From Lachnospiraceae bacterium (GTDB lineage Bacteria > Bacillota > Clostridia > Lachnospirales > Lachnospiraceae), in assembly GCA_900767585.1 (NCBI GenBank), contig CAAFZP010000063.1, positions 1 to 64,000 of the forward strand: DNA of 64,000 bases, given 5' to 3'. Below the pieces are notes generated by a model that saw only the letters and a list, made by a program, of their open reading frames with translations, made no database searches and had not been told where the DNA came from. Each line of letters opens with the position of its first letter. The stretch's first letter is position 1. Position numbers and translations under genes: made by a program. Of the stretch, positions 10,497-19,685 are shown piece by piece.

Positions 10497-11882
10497 GTGA
10501 AGAAAAACGATAGCATAGAATTAGTGATAGAGGATATGGGAACAGACGGCGAAGGAATCGGACATGTAGCGACCGAAGACGGCAGAAGCATCGCAGTATT
10601 TGTGAAGGATGCCGTGATGGGCGATACGATCCGTGCCGCAATCACGAAGGTCAAAAAGCAGTATGTGTATGCGCGGTTGGTGGAGGTAATTAAACCGTCA
10701 CCATATCGTGTAGAACCGAAATGCCCGGTGGCAAGACCGTGTGGTGGCTGTACCTTGCAGCATGTAAGCTACGAAAAACAGCTCGATTATAAATGGAACA
10801 AAGTGAAAAACTGCCTTTCCCGCATCGGTGGAATCGAACATCCGGAAGATCTGATGGAGCCAATCATTGGCATGGAAAATCCGTGGAATTACCGCAACAA
10901 AGCGCAGTTTCCGGTTGGACGGGACAAGGACGGAAAGGTTGTAACAGGATTTTATGCAGGCAGAACCCATACGATTATCGACACACCGCATTGCGATATT
11001 CAGGCGGAGGGCAATGATACGATTATCCAGTGTGTGCGGGATTTTCTGCAGGATTATAATATTTCAACTTATGACGAGAAGACGCATACCGGACTGGTGC
11101 GGCATATCCTGACAAGAGTTGGGTTTACAACCGGCGAGATCATGTTATGCCTGATCATTAATGGCACGAAGCTCCCACATGCGGACGTGCTGGTAGAGCG
11201 GCTGTGCCAGATCAATGGAATGACGAGCATCAGTATCAATATTAATCAGGAAAAGACAAACCGGATTCTGGGAGATACATGCAAGACCTTATGGGGACAG
11301 GATTATATCACGGATTATATCGGCGATGTGAAATATCAGATATCACCATTGTCGTTCTATCAGGTAAACCCGGTGCAGACAAAGAAACTGTATGACAAAG
11401 CCTTGGAATATGCCGATCTGCAGGGCGGGGAAACGGTCTGGGATCTGTACTGCGGTATTGGAACCATTTCGCTGTTCTTGAGCAAAAAGGCAGCGAAGGT
11501 GTATGGTGTGGAAATCGTCCCACAGGCAATCGTCGATGCGAAGGTAAATGCGCAGATCAACGGTATCGAAAATGTGCAGTTCTTCGTCGGCAAGGCAGAA
11601 GAAGTGCTTCCAGCCGAATACAAGGAACACGGCGTATATGCGGATGTGATCGTCGTCGATCCGCCACGCAAGGGCTGCGATGAGACATTATTACAGACAA
11701 TCGCAGATATGCAGCCAAAGCGGATGGTCTACGTGAGCTGTGATCCGGCAACGCTTGCCAGAGATGTGAAGCGCATGGGCGAGCTTGGGTATCAGGTCGA
11801 GAAGGTAGCGGTCGTGGATCAATTTTGCCAAGGGGGGCATGTGGAGACGGTGTGTGCTCTTGTCCCAACGAAAAGCAGATGA
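10497..11882 (+). CDS. rlmD: 23S rRNA (uracil-C5)-methyltransferase, RlmD/TrmA family
   Basis: SAM-dependent uridine C5-methyltransferase of 23S rRNA (U1939 in E. coli). An N-terminal TRAM domain is followed by the 4Fe-4S cysteines in CPVARPCGGC, the SAM motif DLYCGIGTISLFL, DPPRKGCDE and the catalytic cysteine in YVSCDPATLARD. I chose GTG at 10497 because AGAGGA lies seven bases upstream; an in-frame ATG at 10470 has no such site. TATACT at 10442-10447 fits a -10 box. The frame ends soon after GHVETV, where related proteins often carry a further tail. That tail is present downstream in the +1 frame. Confidence 0.9.
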   Translation: MKKNDSIELVIEDMGTDGEGIGHVATEDGRSIAVFVKDAVMGDTIRAAITKVKKQYVYARLVEVIKPSPYRVEPKCPVARPCGGCTLQHVSYEKQLDYKWNKVKNCLSRIGGIEHPEDLMEPIIGMENPWNYRNKAQFPVGRDKDGKVVTGFYAGRTHTIIDTPHCDIQAEGNDTIIQCVRDFLQDYNISTYDEKTHTGLVRHILTRVGFTTGEIMLCLIINGTKLPHADVLVERLCQINGMTSISININQEKTNRILGDTCKTLWGQDYITDYIGDVKYQISPLSFYQVNPVQTKKLYDKALEYADLQGGETVWDLYCGIGTISLFLSKKAAKVYGVEIVPQAIVDAKVNAQINGIENVQFFVGKAEEVLPAEYKEHGVYADVIVVDPPRKGCDETLLQTIADMQPKRMVYVSCDPATLARDVKRMGELGYQVEKVAVVDQFCQGGHVETVCALVPTKSR

Positions 11883-12150
11883 TTATGTTGAGGTGAAATT
11901 GGAGTTGTATGAACTTGATGTAACTTCGGCAGAAAGTAAGGCGACTTATGCAGAAATTAAGGATTATGTCTTGAAAGAACATGGGTTGAAGGTTTCTAAT
12001 CTGTATATTTCGCAGGTAAAAAGGAAATGTAGAATAGAGGTTGGGAAGAATTATAACTTGCCTATGTCGGAAGATAGTAGACAGTATCAATGTCCGGTGG
12101 AGAAGGAAAGAACGATAAGGGATGCACAGGAGCACTTTGGACTGATTTAA
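11839..12150 (+). CDS. Out-of-frame C-terminal tail of RlmD, or small separate protein
   Basis: The frame overlaps the last 44 bases of rlmD in the +1 frame. Its sequence (LLSQRK, then ELYELDVTSAESKATYAEIK, LKVSNLYISQVKRK, and a C-terminal QCPVEKE) resembles the tail that I recall fused in frame behind HVETVVLLS in many Lachnospiraceae methyltransferases. The shift can be placed in GTGTGTGCTCTTG, where one base less would give VETV-LLSQ. A run of six G's lies just upstream at 11833-11838. Either a frameshift mutation or a sequencing error split rlmD, or the ATG at 11839, preceded by AAGGGGGG, is used for a separate product. Confidence 0.6.
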   Translation: MWRRCVLLSQRKADDYVEVKLELYELDVTSAESKATYAEIKDYVLKEHGLKVSNLYISQVKRKCRIEVGKNYNLPMSEDSRQYQCPVEKERTIRDAQEHFGLI

Positions 12151-12171
12151 GGTATACTTGGAGGTATTTAC

Positions 12172-13044
12172 ATGTTGATTGATGAGTTGGTTTCGTTTTG
12201 TGATGAAGAATATCAGAATAGTGATTGTTTTCCATGTACAGCTAAAACAATTTGCGAAGGTATATGCGGTGAACATTGTAAAGAATGTTTAGATGATATT
12301 CACTTCCATGAACATCAATATAGAGATGAGTATGATTGTGAAAGATTGCTTGATTATTATGTATGCAGATACTCGTATAAATATTGTTCGGAAATGATTT
12401 ATGCATTAAGACAAGTTGATCTATCACGGTATCCGTATTTTAATATTTTATCTTTGGGGTGTGGAGGTGCTCCGGATTTGATGGCATTTGAATATATGAA
12501 GTATGAGAAATCCATATCATATATTGGGTTGGATAAAAATGAGTATTGGGGTAAGATTCACAATTATATTGAAGAGAATTTTAGAAATGGTAGAGCACAA
12601 TTTAGAAACAATATAGATGTTTTGACATATTTCGATTTGCATGGATTGGATAATTGTAATGTTATTATTTTACAGTATGTTATATCATTTTTTTACGATG
12701 TTGTAGGTAGGTCTGGGATGCAAAAGTGGTTTTCGCAACTTGCAGAAAATATAGTTAGAAATAAGCCTAATAATTCACCATTATTAATAATTATTAATGA
12801 TGTAGATAGTATTAACACAGGACGTGATGCGTTTCCTCTGTTTGTAGAAGAAATAGAAAAAGTTGGATTAACAGTTTCAAGTGAATTACGTAGAAGGTTT
12901 AAAGAGCATAATTATTATGCGGGTTCAATTCGACATAGAAGCAATCGGAATATATTTGAAAGAGAAATTCCGAGTAGATTCGTTAATGATTATTGTGTAG
13001 CCAAATCTTGTGAAAGTGCTCAATTAATATTGGAGGTGATTTGA
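12172..13044 (+). CDS. Methyltransferase-like protein with Cys-rich N-terminus
   Basis: A 290-residue protein. The N-terminus has eight cysteines in the first 45 residues (CFPCTAKTICEGICGEHCKEC), suggesting metal or Fe-S binding. A Rossmann-like region follows with motif-I-like LSLGCGGAPD (about 104-113) and a later acidic position in YIGLDKNEYW. The gene is AT-rich, and its stop overlaps the start of the DUF1848 gene by one base with the ribosome-binding site inside this gene, so the two are coupled. No specific substrate can be named. SAM binding is inferred from the motif. Confidence 0.65.
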   Translation: MLIDELVSFCDEEYQNSDCFPCTAKTICEGICGEHCKECLDDIHFHEHQYRDEYDCERLLDYYVCRYSYKYCSEMIYALRQVDLSRYPYFNILSLGCGGAPDLMAFEYMKYEKSISYIGLDKNEYWGKIHNYIEENFRNGRAQFRNNIDVLTYFDLHGLDNCNVIILQYVISFFYDVVGRSGMQKWFSQLAENIVRNKPNNSPLLIIINDVDSINTGRDAFPLFVEEIEKVGLTVSSELRRRFKEHNYYAGSIRHRSNRNIFEREIPSRFVNDYCVAKSCESAQLILEVI

Positions 13045-13985
13045 TGATAATTAGTGCAAGCAGACGCACAGATATACCGTCTTACTATTCGGAATGGATG
13101 ATTAATAGATTAAAAGAAAAATATGTATTAGTTCGAAATCCAATGAATATTCATCAAGTTAGTAAAATAGATTTATCTCCAAGTGTGGCTGATGCTATAG
13201 TATTTTGGACAAAAAATCCTACCCCAATGTTGCCATATTTGGAGCAAATTAAAGATTATACATATTATTTTCAATTTACATTGACTGCATATGGTCCAGA
13301 TGTAGAAAAAAATTTACCATCAAAAAATAAAATTATTATTCCAACATTTCAACGGTTATCAAGGGAAATTGGCAAAGAAAGAATTATATGGAGATATGAT
13401 CCAATATTCTTTAATGAGCAGTACTCTATGGAGTATCACTGTAAATATTTTGAGGTGTTAGCTTCAAAATTGAGTGATTATACAGAAAAGTGTACGGTAA
13501 GTTTTATGGACATGTATAGAAATACCGAGAGAAATGTGAGGGGGTTAAGTATTGTCAAAGACACATATGAAATGCAGGTAGAATTGTTACAACGATTTGT
13601 AGAAATAGCCAAGAAGTATGGTTTGTATATTGATACTTGCGCTGAAATTGGTAATTTCCATAACATAGGAGTTGAACATGCTCATTGTATTGACAGAGAA
13701 CGAATAGAGAGAATTGGTGGATTCAAACTTAATGTAGATAAAGATAGAAATCAAAGAGCAGAATGTGGATGCGTGGCAAGTATTGATATAGGGACTTACA
13801 ATACATGTAAAAATGGATGTCTGTATTGTTATGCGAATTATAGTTCAAAAACTGTAGAAAAGAATTTTGGTATGCACAATCCTGACTCTCCTTTACTATT
13901 TGGAGAAATAGATGATACGGATGTTATCAAGGAAAGAAAAGTAAAATCACTTATAGATAATCAAATGAGTTTGTTTGATATGTAG
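13044..13985 (+). CDS. DUF1848 family protein
   Basis: A 313-residue DUF1848 member: begins ISASRRTDIP, then FWTKNP, WRYDP and SFMDMY, and ends with the cysteine motif CGCVASIDIG...CKNGCLYCYAN. The CxxxCLYCYAN arrangement resembles a radical-SAM cluster motif placed at the C-terminus; DUF1848 has been compared with spore photoproduct lyase-type proteins. The ATG at 13044 is chosen because GGAGGTGA sits five bases before it. Translation is coupled to the Cys-rich methyltransferase-like gene. The pair is presumably a nucleic-acid or small-molecule modification unit, but this is only inference. Confidence 0.85.
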   Translation: MIISASRRTDIPSYYSEWMINRLKEKYVLVRNPMNIHQVSKIDLSPSVADAIVFWTKNPTPMLPYLEQIKDYTYYFQFTLTAYGPDVEKNLPSKNKIIIPTFQRLSREIGKERIIWRYDPIFFNEQYSMEYHCKYFEVLASKLSDYTEKCTVSFMDMYRNTERNVRGLSIVKDTYEMQVELLQRFVEIAKKYGLYIDTCAEIGNFHNIGVEHAHCIDRERIERIGGFKLNVDKDRNQRAECGCVASIDIGTYNTCKNGCLYCYANYSSKTVEKNFGMHNPDSPLLFGEIDDTDVIKERKVKSLIDNQMSLFDM

Positions 13986-14000
13986 GAAAAGAGGCATTTT

Positions 14001-14108
14001 ATGAAATATAATTTGTATTCTTATAACGGTGGTGGGAATGTTGTTGTTATGACGGATATGAATGGTAGGGAGCTGGTGATTGAGAGTGATAGGGCAGAAG
14101 TTGATTGA
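14001..14108 (+). CDS. Small 35-residue protein of unknown function
   Basis: ATG at 14001 with GAGG five bases upstream, coding MKYNLYSYN...GREVL-type short beta-rich peptide ending in DRAEVD. It lies 15 nt after the DUF1848 stop. The good ribosome-binding site and placement argue for a real gene. I recognise no family. Confidence 0.45.
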   Translation: MKYNLYSYNGGGNVVVMTDMNGRELVIESDRAEVD

Positions 14109-14249
14109 CATTTTTGCGGGAGGATTATTGGACATGAAAATGTGAAAGTGTAATTGATATACTTTTGCAAATTGCAAACCTCAATTATTATATAACATTA
14201 TTTTGACTTGCAAGAGTTTTGATAAAAGAATATATTTAAAATGGATTAA

Positions 14250-14438
14250 TTGTATCATTTTGAAAAAATTATAGATTACATAACAACGGTAGAAATGTCA
14301 AAAAAATGGGGGATTTCATCAAGAAGAATTTCCCTTTTGTGTAGTCAGGGCAGAGTACCTGGTGCAGAGAAAAAAGGAAAAACATGGCTATTACCAAAGG
14401 ATACGGTAAAGCCGACTGATCCTCGTAAGAAGAATTAG
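14250..14438 (+). CDS. Small helix-turn-helix DNA-binding protein
   Basis: A 62-residue protein with a MerR/excisionase-like winged helix: MSKKWGISSRRISLLCSQGR, then PGAEKKGKTWLLPKD. This type is common in Lachnospiraceae accessory regions. The frame opens with TTG at 14250 without a clear ribosome-binding site, so the start is uncertain. It lies 27 nt before hsdR and may regulate the restriction locus. The 141 nt before it include TTGCAA (14165-14170) and TATATA (14189-14194) as a weak promoter candidate. Confidence 0.75.
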   Translation: MYHFEKIIDYITTVEMSKKWGISSRRISLLCSQGRVPGAEKKGKTWLLPKDTVKPTDPRKKN

Positions 14439-14465
14439 ATGATGTATTGGAGGTGAAAGGCGCCT

Positions 14466-17400
14466 ATGGGAAGACCAGAAGATTCCAGAGTAAAGATTCC
14501 GGCACTTGTACATTTTACAAGGCTTGGATATACCTATATGTCAATTAAAGATAAAGAACGTAACATAGACTATGATGGTGATACTAACATTTTTTATAGT
14601 CAGTTTTTGTCTGCAATTAATAGAATTAATCAAACAGAATTAACACTTGTTGATGCGAAGAAAATTATCGGAGAACTAAAGATTAAATTAGATAATGATG
14701 ATCTTGGAAAATCATTTTTTCAGATATTGCAATCAGATATTAATGGAATAAAGTTGATTGATTTTAATGATATAAGAGGAACACAGAATGACTATACAGT
14801 TGTAACTGAATTACCATATGAAAATGGTGATGATAATTTTCGCCCAGATATTGTTGTGCTGGTTAATGGAATGCCATTATCATTTATAGAGGTCAAGCGT
14901 CATAATAACCGTGAGGGAATTCTGACAGAACGAAGCCGTATGGAGAGAAGGTTTGGAAATAAGATTTATCGACGGTTTGTTGGAATCACTCAGTTTACAG
15001 TGTTTTCTAATAATAATGAATATGATGACTCTGATATTGAACCAATCCAAGGAGCTTTTTATGCTTCCAGCAGCTATAAAAGAATGTTTTTTAGTAAGTT
15101 TCGTGAGCAGAGAGCAGAGGAATTAGGGACAAAAATGCAAGCGATTAATCCAGAGGAGGAAGCTTTTATTTTAAGTGATACAAATCTGATTTCTATTAAA
15201 GGAACTCCAGAGTATGCATCTTCCTTATCTGAAAACTCGCCTACAAATCGTATTATTACGTCTTTATTTACAATAGAAAGATTATTGTTTTTATTAAAGT
15301 ATGGAATATGTTATAAAACAACAACAAACAAAGATGGTATTACAGAGATAGAGAAGCATATTATGCGATATCCTCAGTTGTTTGCAACATTGGCAATTCG
15401 AGATAAATTGAGAGAAGGAGTTAGAAAAGGTGTAATTTGGCACACGCAGGGAAGCGGAAAAACAGCACTTGCATATTCCAATGTAAGATTCCTGACCGAC
15501 TATTTTAGTAAAGATGAGGGTAAGATTGCCAAGTTTTATTTTATAGTGGATCGTTTAGATTTAGCGGAGCAAGCGAAGAATGAATTTGAAGCTAGAGGTC
15601 TTAAAGTAAAATTGATAAAAGATAAGGAAGAGTTTATTGCAGATATTACAAATCCCGGAGAGTCAAATACCAGTGGGAAAGTAACAATGACTGTAATCAA
15701 TATTCAGAAATTTTCCAAGGATTCTGTGACTAAACCATCTGACTATAATGTGGATGTACAGAGAGTTTACTTTTTGGATGAGGCACATAGGAGTTATAAT
15801 CCAACAGGATCATTTCTGGCAAATCTTATGGCATCGGATAGAGATGCGGTGCAGATAGCACTTACAGGTACACCTCTTATTGGAGATGGATACAATACAA
15901 AAGATGTATTTGGCAATTATATTCATAAATATTATTATAATCAGTCAATTGCAGATGGTTACACATTAAAGCTGATTCGCGAGGAGATTGAAACGACTTA
16001 TAAGAATCAGATGAATGATACACTTGATCAAATAGTAAGACAGGGAAGCATAGCAAAGAAAGATTTATATGCTCATCCTAAATTTGTAGAAAAGATGGTT
16101 GATTATATCATTCATGATTTTGGGGAAGGCAGGACAGCATTAGATTCTACTATCGGAGCAATGATTGTTTGTGATTCTTCGGAACAGGCAAGGGAAGTGG
16201 ACAGGCAGTTAAATCGGTTTTCAGCTTATACACATGCACTGGTACTTCATGATGAAGGCACAAAGCAGGATAGAAAAAACGATCAAGAAGAGTTTAAGAA
16301 AGGTAATATAGATATTTTGGTGGTCTATAACATGCTTTTGACCGGCTTTGATGCGCCTCGATTAAAAAAGCAGTATTTGGCACGAATGATTAAAGCACAT
16401 AATCTGCTTCAAACGTTAACTAGAGTAAATCGCCCGTATAAAGGTTATCATTATGGATATGTTGTTGATTTTGCAAATATCAAAGATGAGTTTGATAAAA
16501 CAAATAAAGCATATTTTGATGAACTTCAATCTGAACTCGGGGACGAGGTACAAAACTATAGTAATATTTTCAAGAGCAAAGAAGATATTGAAAAAGATCT
16601 GAATGTTGTAAAAAATCAGCTTTTTCTATATGATACAAGCAATGTGGTAAGTTTTATTAATCAAATTAGCGAGATTGATGATAAGAAGCAGTTACTTGAT
16701 TTACGACAAGCATTAGAAAATTATAAGGCGATGTATAATCTGATCCGTTTGTATGGGTATGAGGATTTATACGAACATTTCAATGTCGAGAATGCAATCA
16801 AGTGTCTGAATGAGGTCAATAATCGAATTAGCATTATTAACTTAAAAAATAGCATTGATTCATCAGAGGATATGTCACAGGTACTCAATATGGCATTGGA
16901 TCAGATAGATTTCCAGTTTCGCAAGATAAAAGAAGAAGAACTTATCATTGCTGATGCATTTAGAGATAGCCTGGAAAAAACAAGAATAGAAATCGTAGAC
17001 AGATGCCTTGATCCAAAAGATCCAGAATACATTGCACTTCTTGATGAATTAAAGCGGGTATTCAAGAAGAAAAATATTGAGGAACTCACAGCAGATGAAA
17101 TGAAGCAGATGATGGGGGAACTGGATACTTTGAAAAAGAAGGCAGAAAAAAGAAATCTGGCAGATCGTATGCTTGCGGTAAAGTATTCAGGTGATGTTAA
17201 ATACATGAGAACTCATAAGAGAATTATGGGTAGTCCACCACCCATTGCAGATGCAATTACTGTACATAGAATTTTAATGAGTGTTAAGTCTAAGGCAGAT
17301 GATCAGATTGCTCATAATGAGAATATCCTTGATAATGAGGATTATTTTATTAAATCGTTACAGCCAATTATTTTGAGAGCATGTATGGGAGAAAATGTTA

Positions 17401-17480
17401 GAATAGACAAACCTCAACTTATGTTCATAGATAATTGCCTGTCGAAAGAATATATATTAGAAAGGGATTGGGTTTCCTGA
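14466..17480 (+). CDS. hsdR: Type I restriction enzyme, R (translocase/nuclease) subunit
   Basis: ATP-dependent DNA translocase and endonuclease of a type I restriction-modification complex. The N-terminal nuclease core is visible as D128 and E142-V-K144 (RPDIVV...FIEVKR). Walker A is WHTQGSGKT (K332), followed by DEAH at 438-441 and ALTGTPL. The helicase C domain and a long helical C-terminus follow; total length is 1004 residues. GGAGGTGAAAG precedes the ATG. The stop overlaps the hsdM start by one base. All key residues are intact. Confidence 0.96.
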   Translation: MGRPEDSRVKIPALVHFTRLGYTYMSIKDKERNIDYDGDTNIFYSQFLSAINRINQTELTLVDAKKIIGELKIKLDNDDLGKSFFQILQSDINGIKLIDFNDIRGTQNDYTVVTELPYENGDDNFRPDIVVLVNGMPLSFIEVKRHNNREGILTERSRMERRFGNKIYRRFVGITQFTVFSNNNEYDDSDIEPIQGAFYASSSYKRMFFSKFREQRAEELGTKMQAINPEEEAFILSDTNLISIKGTPEYASSLSENSPTNRIITSLFTIERLLFLLKYGICYKTTTNKDGITEIEKHIMRYPQLFATLAIRDKLREGVRKGVIWHTQGSGKTALAYSNVRFLTDYFSKDEGKIAKFYFIVDRLDLAEQAKNEFEARGLKVKLIKDKEEFIADITNPGESNTSGKVTMTVINIQKFSKDSVTKPSDYNVDVQRVYFLDEAHRSYNPTGSFLANLMASDRDAVQIALTGTPLIGDGYNTKDVFGNYIHKYYYNQSIADGYTLKLIREEIETTYKNQMNDTLDQIVRQGSIAKKDLYAHPKFVEKMVDYIIHDFGEGRTALDSTIGAMIVCDSSEQAREVDRQLNRFSAYTHALVLHDEGTKQDRKNDQEEFKKGNIDILVVYNMLLTGFDAPRLKKQYLARMIKAHNLLQTLTRVNRPYKGYHYGYVVDFANIKDEFDKTNKAYFDELQSELGDEVQNYSNIFKSKEDIEKDLNVVKNQLFLYDTSNVVSFINQISEIDDKKQLLDLRQALENYKAMYNLIRLYGYEDLYEHFNVENAIKCLNEVNNRISIINLKNSIDSSEDMSQVLNMALDQIDFQFRKIKEEELIIADAFRDSLEKTRIEIVDRCLDPKDPEYIALLDELKRVFKKKNIEELTADEMKQMMGELDTLKKKAEKRNLADRMLAVKYSGDVKYMRTHKRIMGSPPPIADAITVHRILMSVKSKADDQIAHNENILDNEDYFIKSLQPIILRACMGENVRIDKPQLMFIDNCLSKEYILERDWVS

Positions 17481-19117
17481 TGACAACAGAAGCAATAATA
17501 GCAAATACAAAACAGATGATTGATGATCTTAAGACAGTATGTGTCAATTTTGGACTTGGTAATGCTAGTAGTGAATATAAGATTATAACAGAGATTTTTT
17601 TGTATAAGTTTTTAAATGATAAGTTTATCTATGAGGTACAGCAGGCGGATGAAAAGCTAAAAAATTCCGAGAATGTGGAGCTGGCATTAAATAATATGTC
17701 AGAAGATGACTATGAAATGCTTATGATGCTTCTACCACCGGCTACTGCAAAAATCAAGAGAGAGCATTTTATATCCTATCTTTTCAATCATAAGAATGAT
17801 GAGAAGTTTAACGAATTATTTGATTCAACCTTATGGGATATTTCTAACACTAATCTAGATGTGTTCTCTGTAAGTACTGGTTCCGGTGATAAGATTCGTT
17901 TATTTGATCAGAATTTATCTCAAAATGTAACAGAGTCAAATCAGAGGTCTGATTTCTGCAAAGCTATGATTGATAAATTAGTTACATTCAGTTTTGCAGA
18001 GGCTTTTTCACAGAAGTATGACTTTTTTGCGACTATTTTTGAGTATCTGATTAAGGATTATAACAAGGATTTTGGCAAGTATGCAGAATATTATACACCA
18101 CATTCTATTGCAAGTATTATTGCAAGAATTATGGTGCCGGAAGGTGTGCAGAATGTAACCGTATATGATCCGGCAGCAGGTTCTGGAACTCTGGTACTTG
18201 CACTTGCACATGAAATTGGCGAAAGTAATTGTACGATTTATACACAGGATATTTCTCAAAAGTCTAATGAATTTTTGAGACTCAATCTTATTTTAAATAA
18301 TTTGGTACATTCACTTGGTCATGTAGTGCATGGAGATACACTTCTTTCTCCACAGCATTTGAACCGTCAGAAAAATGGCTTGATGAAATTTGATTATATT
18401 GTTAGCAATCCTCCATTTAATGTGGATTTTTCTGATAACAGAGATACTCTTGCGGGTGACATTTACAAAGAAAGATTTTGGGCTGGAGTACCTAATGTTC
18501 CAAATAAGAAAAAGGATAGTATGGCAATCTATCAGATGTTTTTACAGCACATCATATTTTCTATGAAGGAAAATGGTGGTAGAGCAGCAGTAGTTGTTCC
18601 GACAGGATTTCTAACAGCTGGAACCGGAATCCCTAAGAAAATACGAGAACGCATTGTTGAAGACAGAATGCTCAGAGGTGTTGTCTCAATGCCAAGCAAT
18701 ATTTTTGCTACGACAGGAACAAATGTATCTGTGTTATTTTTGGACAATTCAAAGAAGTATGAGCAGGCAATCTTAATGGATGCATCTAAACTTGGAACAA
18801 AGGTTAAGGTAGATGGGAAAAACCAAAGAACGGTTTTATCACCAGAAGAAATAGAGAATATTATCAATACCTTTAATAATTTTGAAACAAAGGATGCTTT
18901 TTCTGCGGTTGTAGATTATGACAAGATAGAGCAGAAAAAATGTTCATTCAGCGCAGGACAGTATTTTGAAGTAAAGATTGAATATGTTGAGCTGACACAG
19001 GAAGAGTTTCGAAAAAAAATGGATGGATATACAGAAAAATTAACGGAATTGTTTGCTGAGGGAAATACACTGCAGACAGAAATTTTGGAACAGTTAAAGA
19101 AGGTGAAATATGAGTAG
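17480..19117 (+). CDS. hsdM: Type I restriction-modification, DNA adenine methyltransferase subunit
   Basis: N6-adenine methyltransferase and structural core of the complex. From ATG 17480 it has 545 residues: an N-terminal helical HsdM domain, the SAM motif DPAAGSG (230-236) and the catalytic motif NPPF (310-313). AAAGGGA lies in the end of hsdR. hsdR and hsdM overlap by one base and hsdM overlaps hsdS by 8 bases, so the three genes are coupled. Upstream in-frame starts at 17435 are rejected for lack of a ribosome-binding site. Confidence 0.96.
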   Translation: MTTEAIIANTKQMIDDLKTVCVNFGLGNASSEYKIITEIFLYKFLNDKFIYEVQQADEKLKNSENVELALNNMSEDDYEMLMMLLPPATAKIKREHFISYLFNHKNDEKFNELFDSTLWDISNTNLDVFSVSTGSGDKIRLFDQNLSQNVTESNQRSDFCKAMIDKLVTFSFAEAFSQKYDFFATIFEYLIKDYNKDFGKYAEYYTPHSIASIIARIMVPEGVQNVTVYDPAAGSGTLVLALAHEIGESNCTIYTQDISQKSNEFLRLNLILNNLVHSLGHVVHGDTLLSPQHLNRQKNGLMKFDYIVSNPPFNVDFSDNRDTLAGDIYKERFWAGVPNVPNKKKDSMAIYQMFLQHIIFSMKENGGRAAVVVPTGFLTAGTGIPKKIRERIVEDRMLRGVVSMPSNIFATTGTNVSVLFLDNSKKYEQAILMDASKLGTKVKVDGKNQRTVLSPEEIENIINTFNNFETKDAFSAVVDYDKIEQKKCSFSAGQYFEVKIEYVELTQEEFRKKMDGYTEKLTELFAEGNTLQTEILEQLKKVKYE

Positions 19118-19685
19118 GATTACAAAATATGCTTTATCTGATTTATATGAGATGAGTTCCGGTATTTCATCTACAAAAGAACAGGCTGGACATGGTGCAC
19201 CATTTGTATCTTTTAGCACAGTCTTTAATAATTATTTTTTGCCAGATGAGTTACCTGATTTGATGGATACAAATGAGAAAGAACAGGAGATATATTCGAT
19301 AAAAGCAGGAGATGTCCTTATTACACGAACAAGTGAAACAATAGACGAACTAGCTATGAGTTGTGTAGCAGTAAAGGATTATCCAAAAGCAACTTATAGT
19401 GGATTTACAAAACGCCTCAGACCTAAGAAAGAAGGAATAGCATATCCCAAGTACATGGCATTTTATTTTAGAAGCGAATTATTTCGTAAAGCTGTAACTA
19501 ATAATGCCTTTATGACTTTGAGAGCAAGTTTTAATGAGGATATTTTTACGTTTTTGGATGTTTACTTGCCAGATTATGAAGAACAGGTAAGAATTGGAGA
19601 TATGCTTTATGCTGTTGAGTGCAAAATTCAAAAAAATAAGGAGATAAATGATTATTTAGCACATCAATCTTTGATGGTTGCTTGA
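19110..19685 (+). CDS. hsdS: Type I specificity subunit, currently half-length (TRD1 only)
   Basis: DNA-recognition subunit with only one target recognition domain (1-165) and the first half of the central conserved helix, ending ...KNKEINDYLAHQSLMVA. The natural continuation EEMAKTIYDYW is found on the opposite strand 0.7 kb away. The frame runs through recombination site a (19642-19660) and stops a few codons later in inverted sequence. Inverting 19660-20343 would rebuild a 409-residue HsdS. In the present orientation the product is 191 residues. Half subunits can sometimes pair to work, but activity here is unknown. Confidence 0.93.
   Translation: MSRITKYALSDLYEMSSGISSTKEQAGHGAPFVSFSTVFNNYFLPDELPDLMDTNEKEQEIYSIKAGDVLITRTSETIDELAMSCVAVKDYPKATYSGFTKRLRPKKEGIAYPKYMAFYFRSELFRKAVTNNAFMTLRASFNEDIFTFLDVYLPDYEEQVRIGDMLYAVECKIQKNKEINDYLAHQSLMVA
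19642..19660 (+). repeat. hsdS recombination site a
   Basis: AGATAAATGATTATTTAGC, identical over 19 bases to the complement of site d (22684-22702) and over 17 bases to site c. It encodes the INDYL peptide of the HsdS central helix. The core TAAATGATTATTTA is nearly self-complementary, as expected for a tyrosine recombinase crossover site. Confidence 0.88.

Noticed and set aside
11557..12276. 239-codon minus-strand frame across the rlmD end
   Set aside because: Antisense to rlmD and its tail; composition is that of a shadow frame.
17435..17479. Earlier in-frame start for hsdM
   Set aside because: It lies within hsdR codons and has no ribosome-binding site; ATG at 17480 overlaps the hsdR stop and has AAAGGGA.
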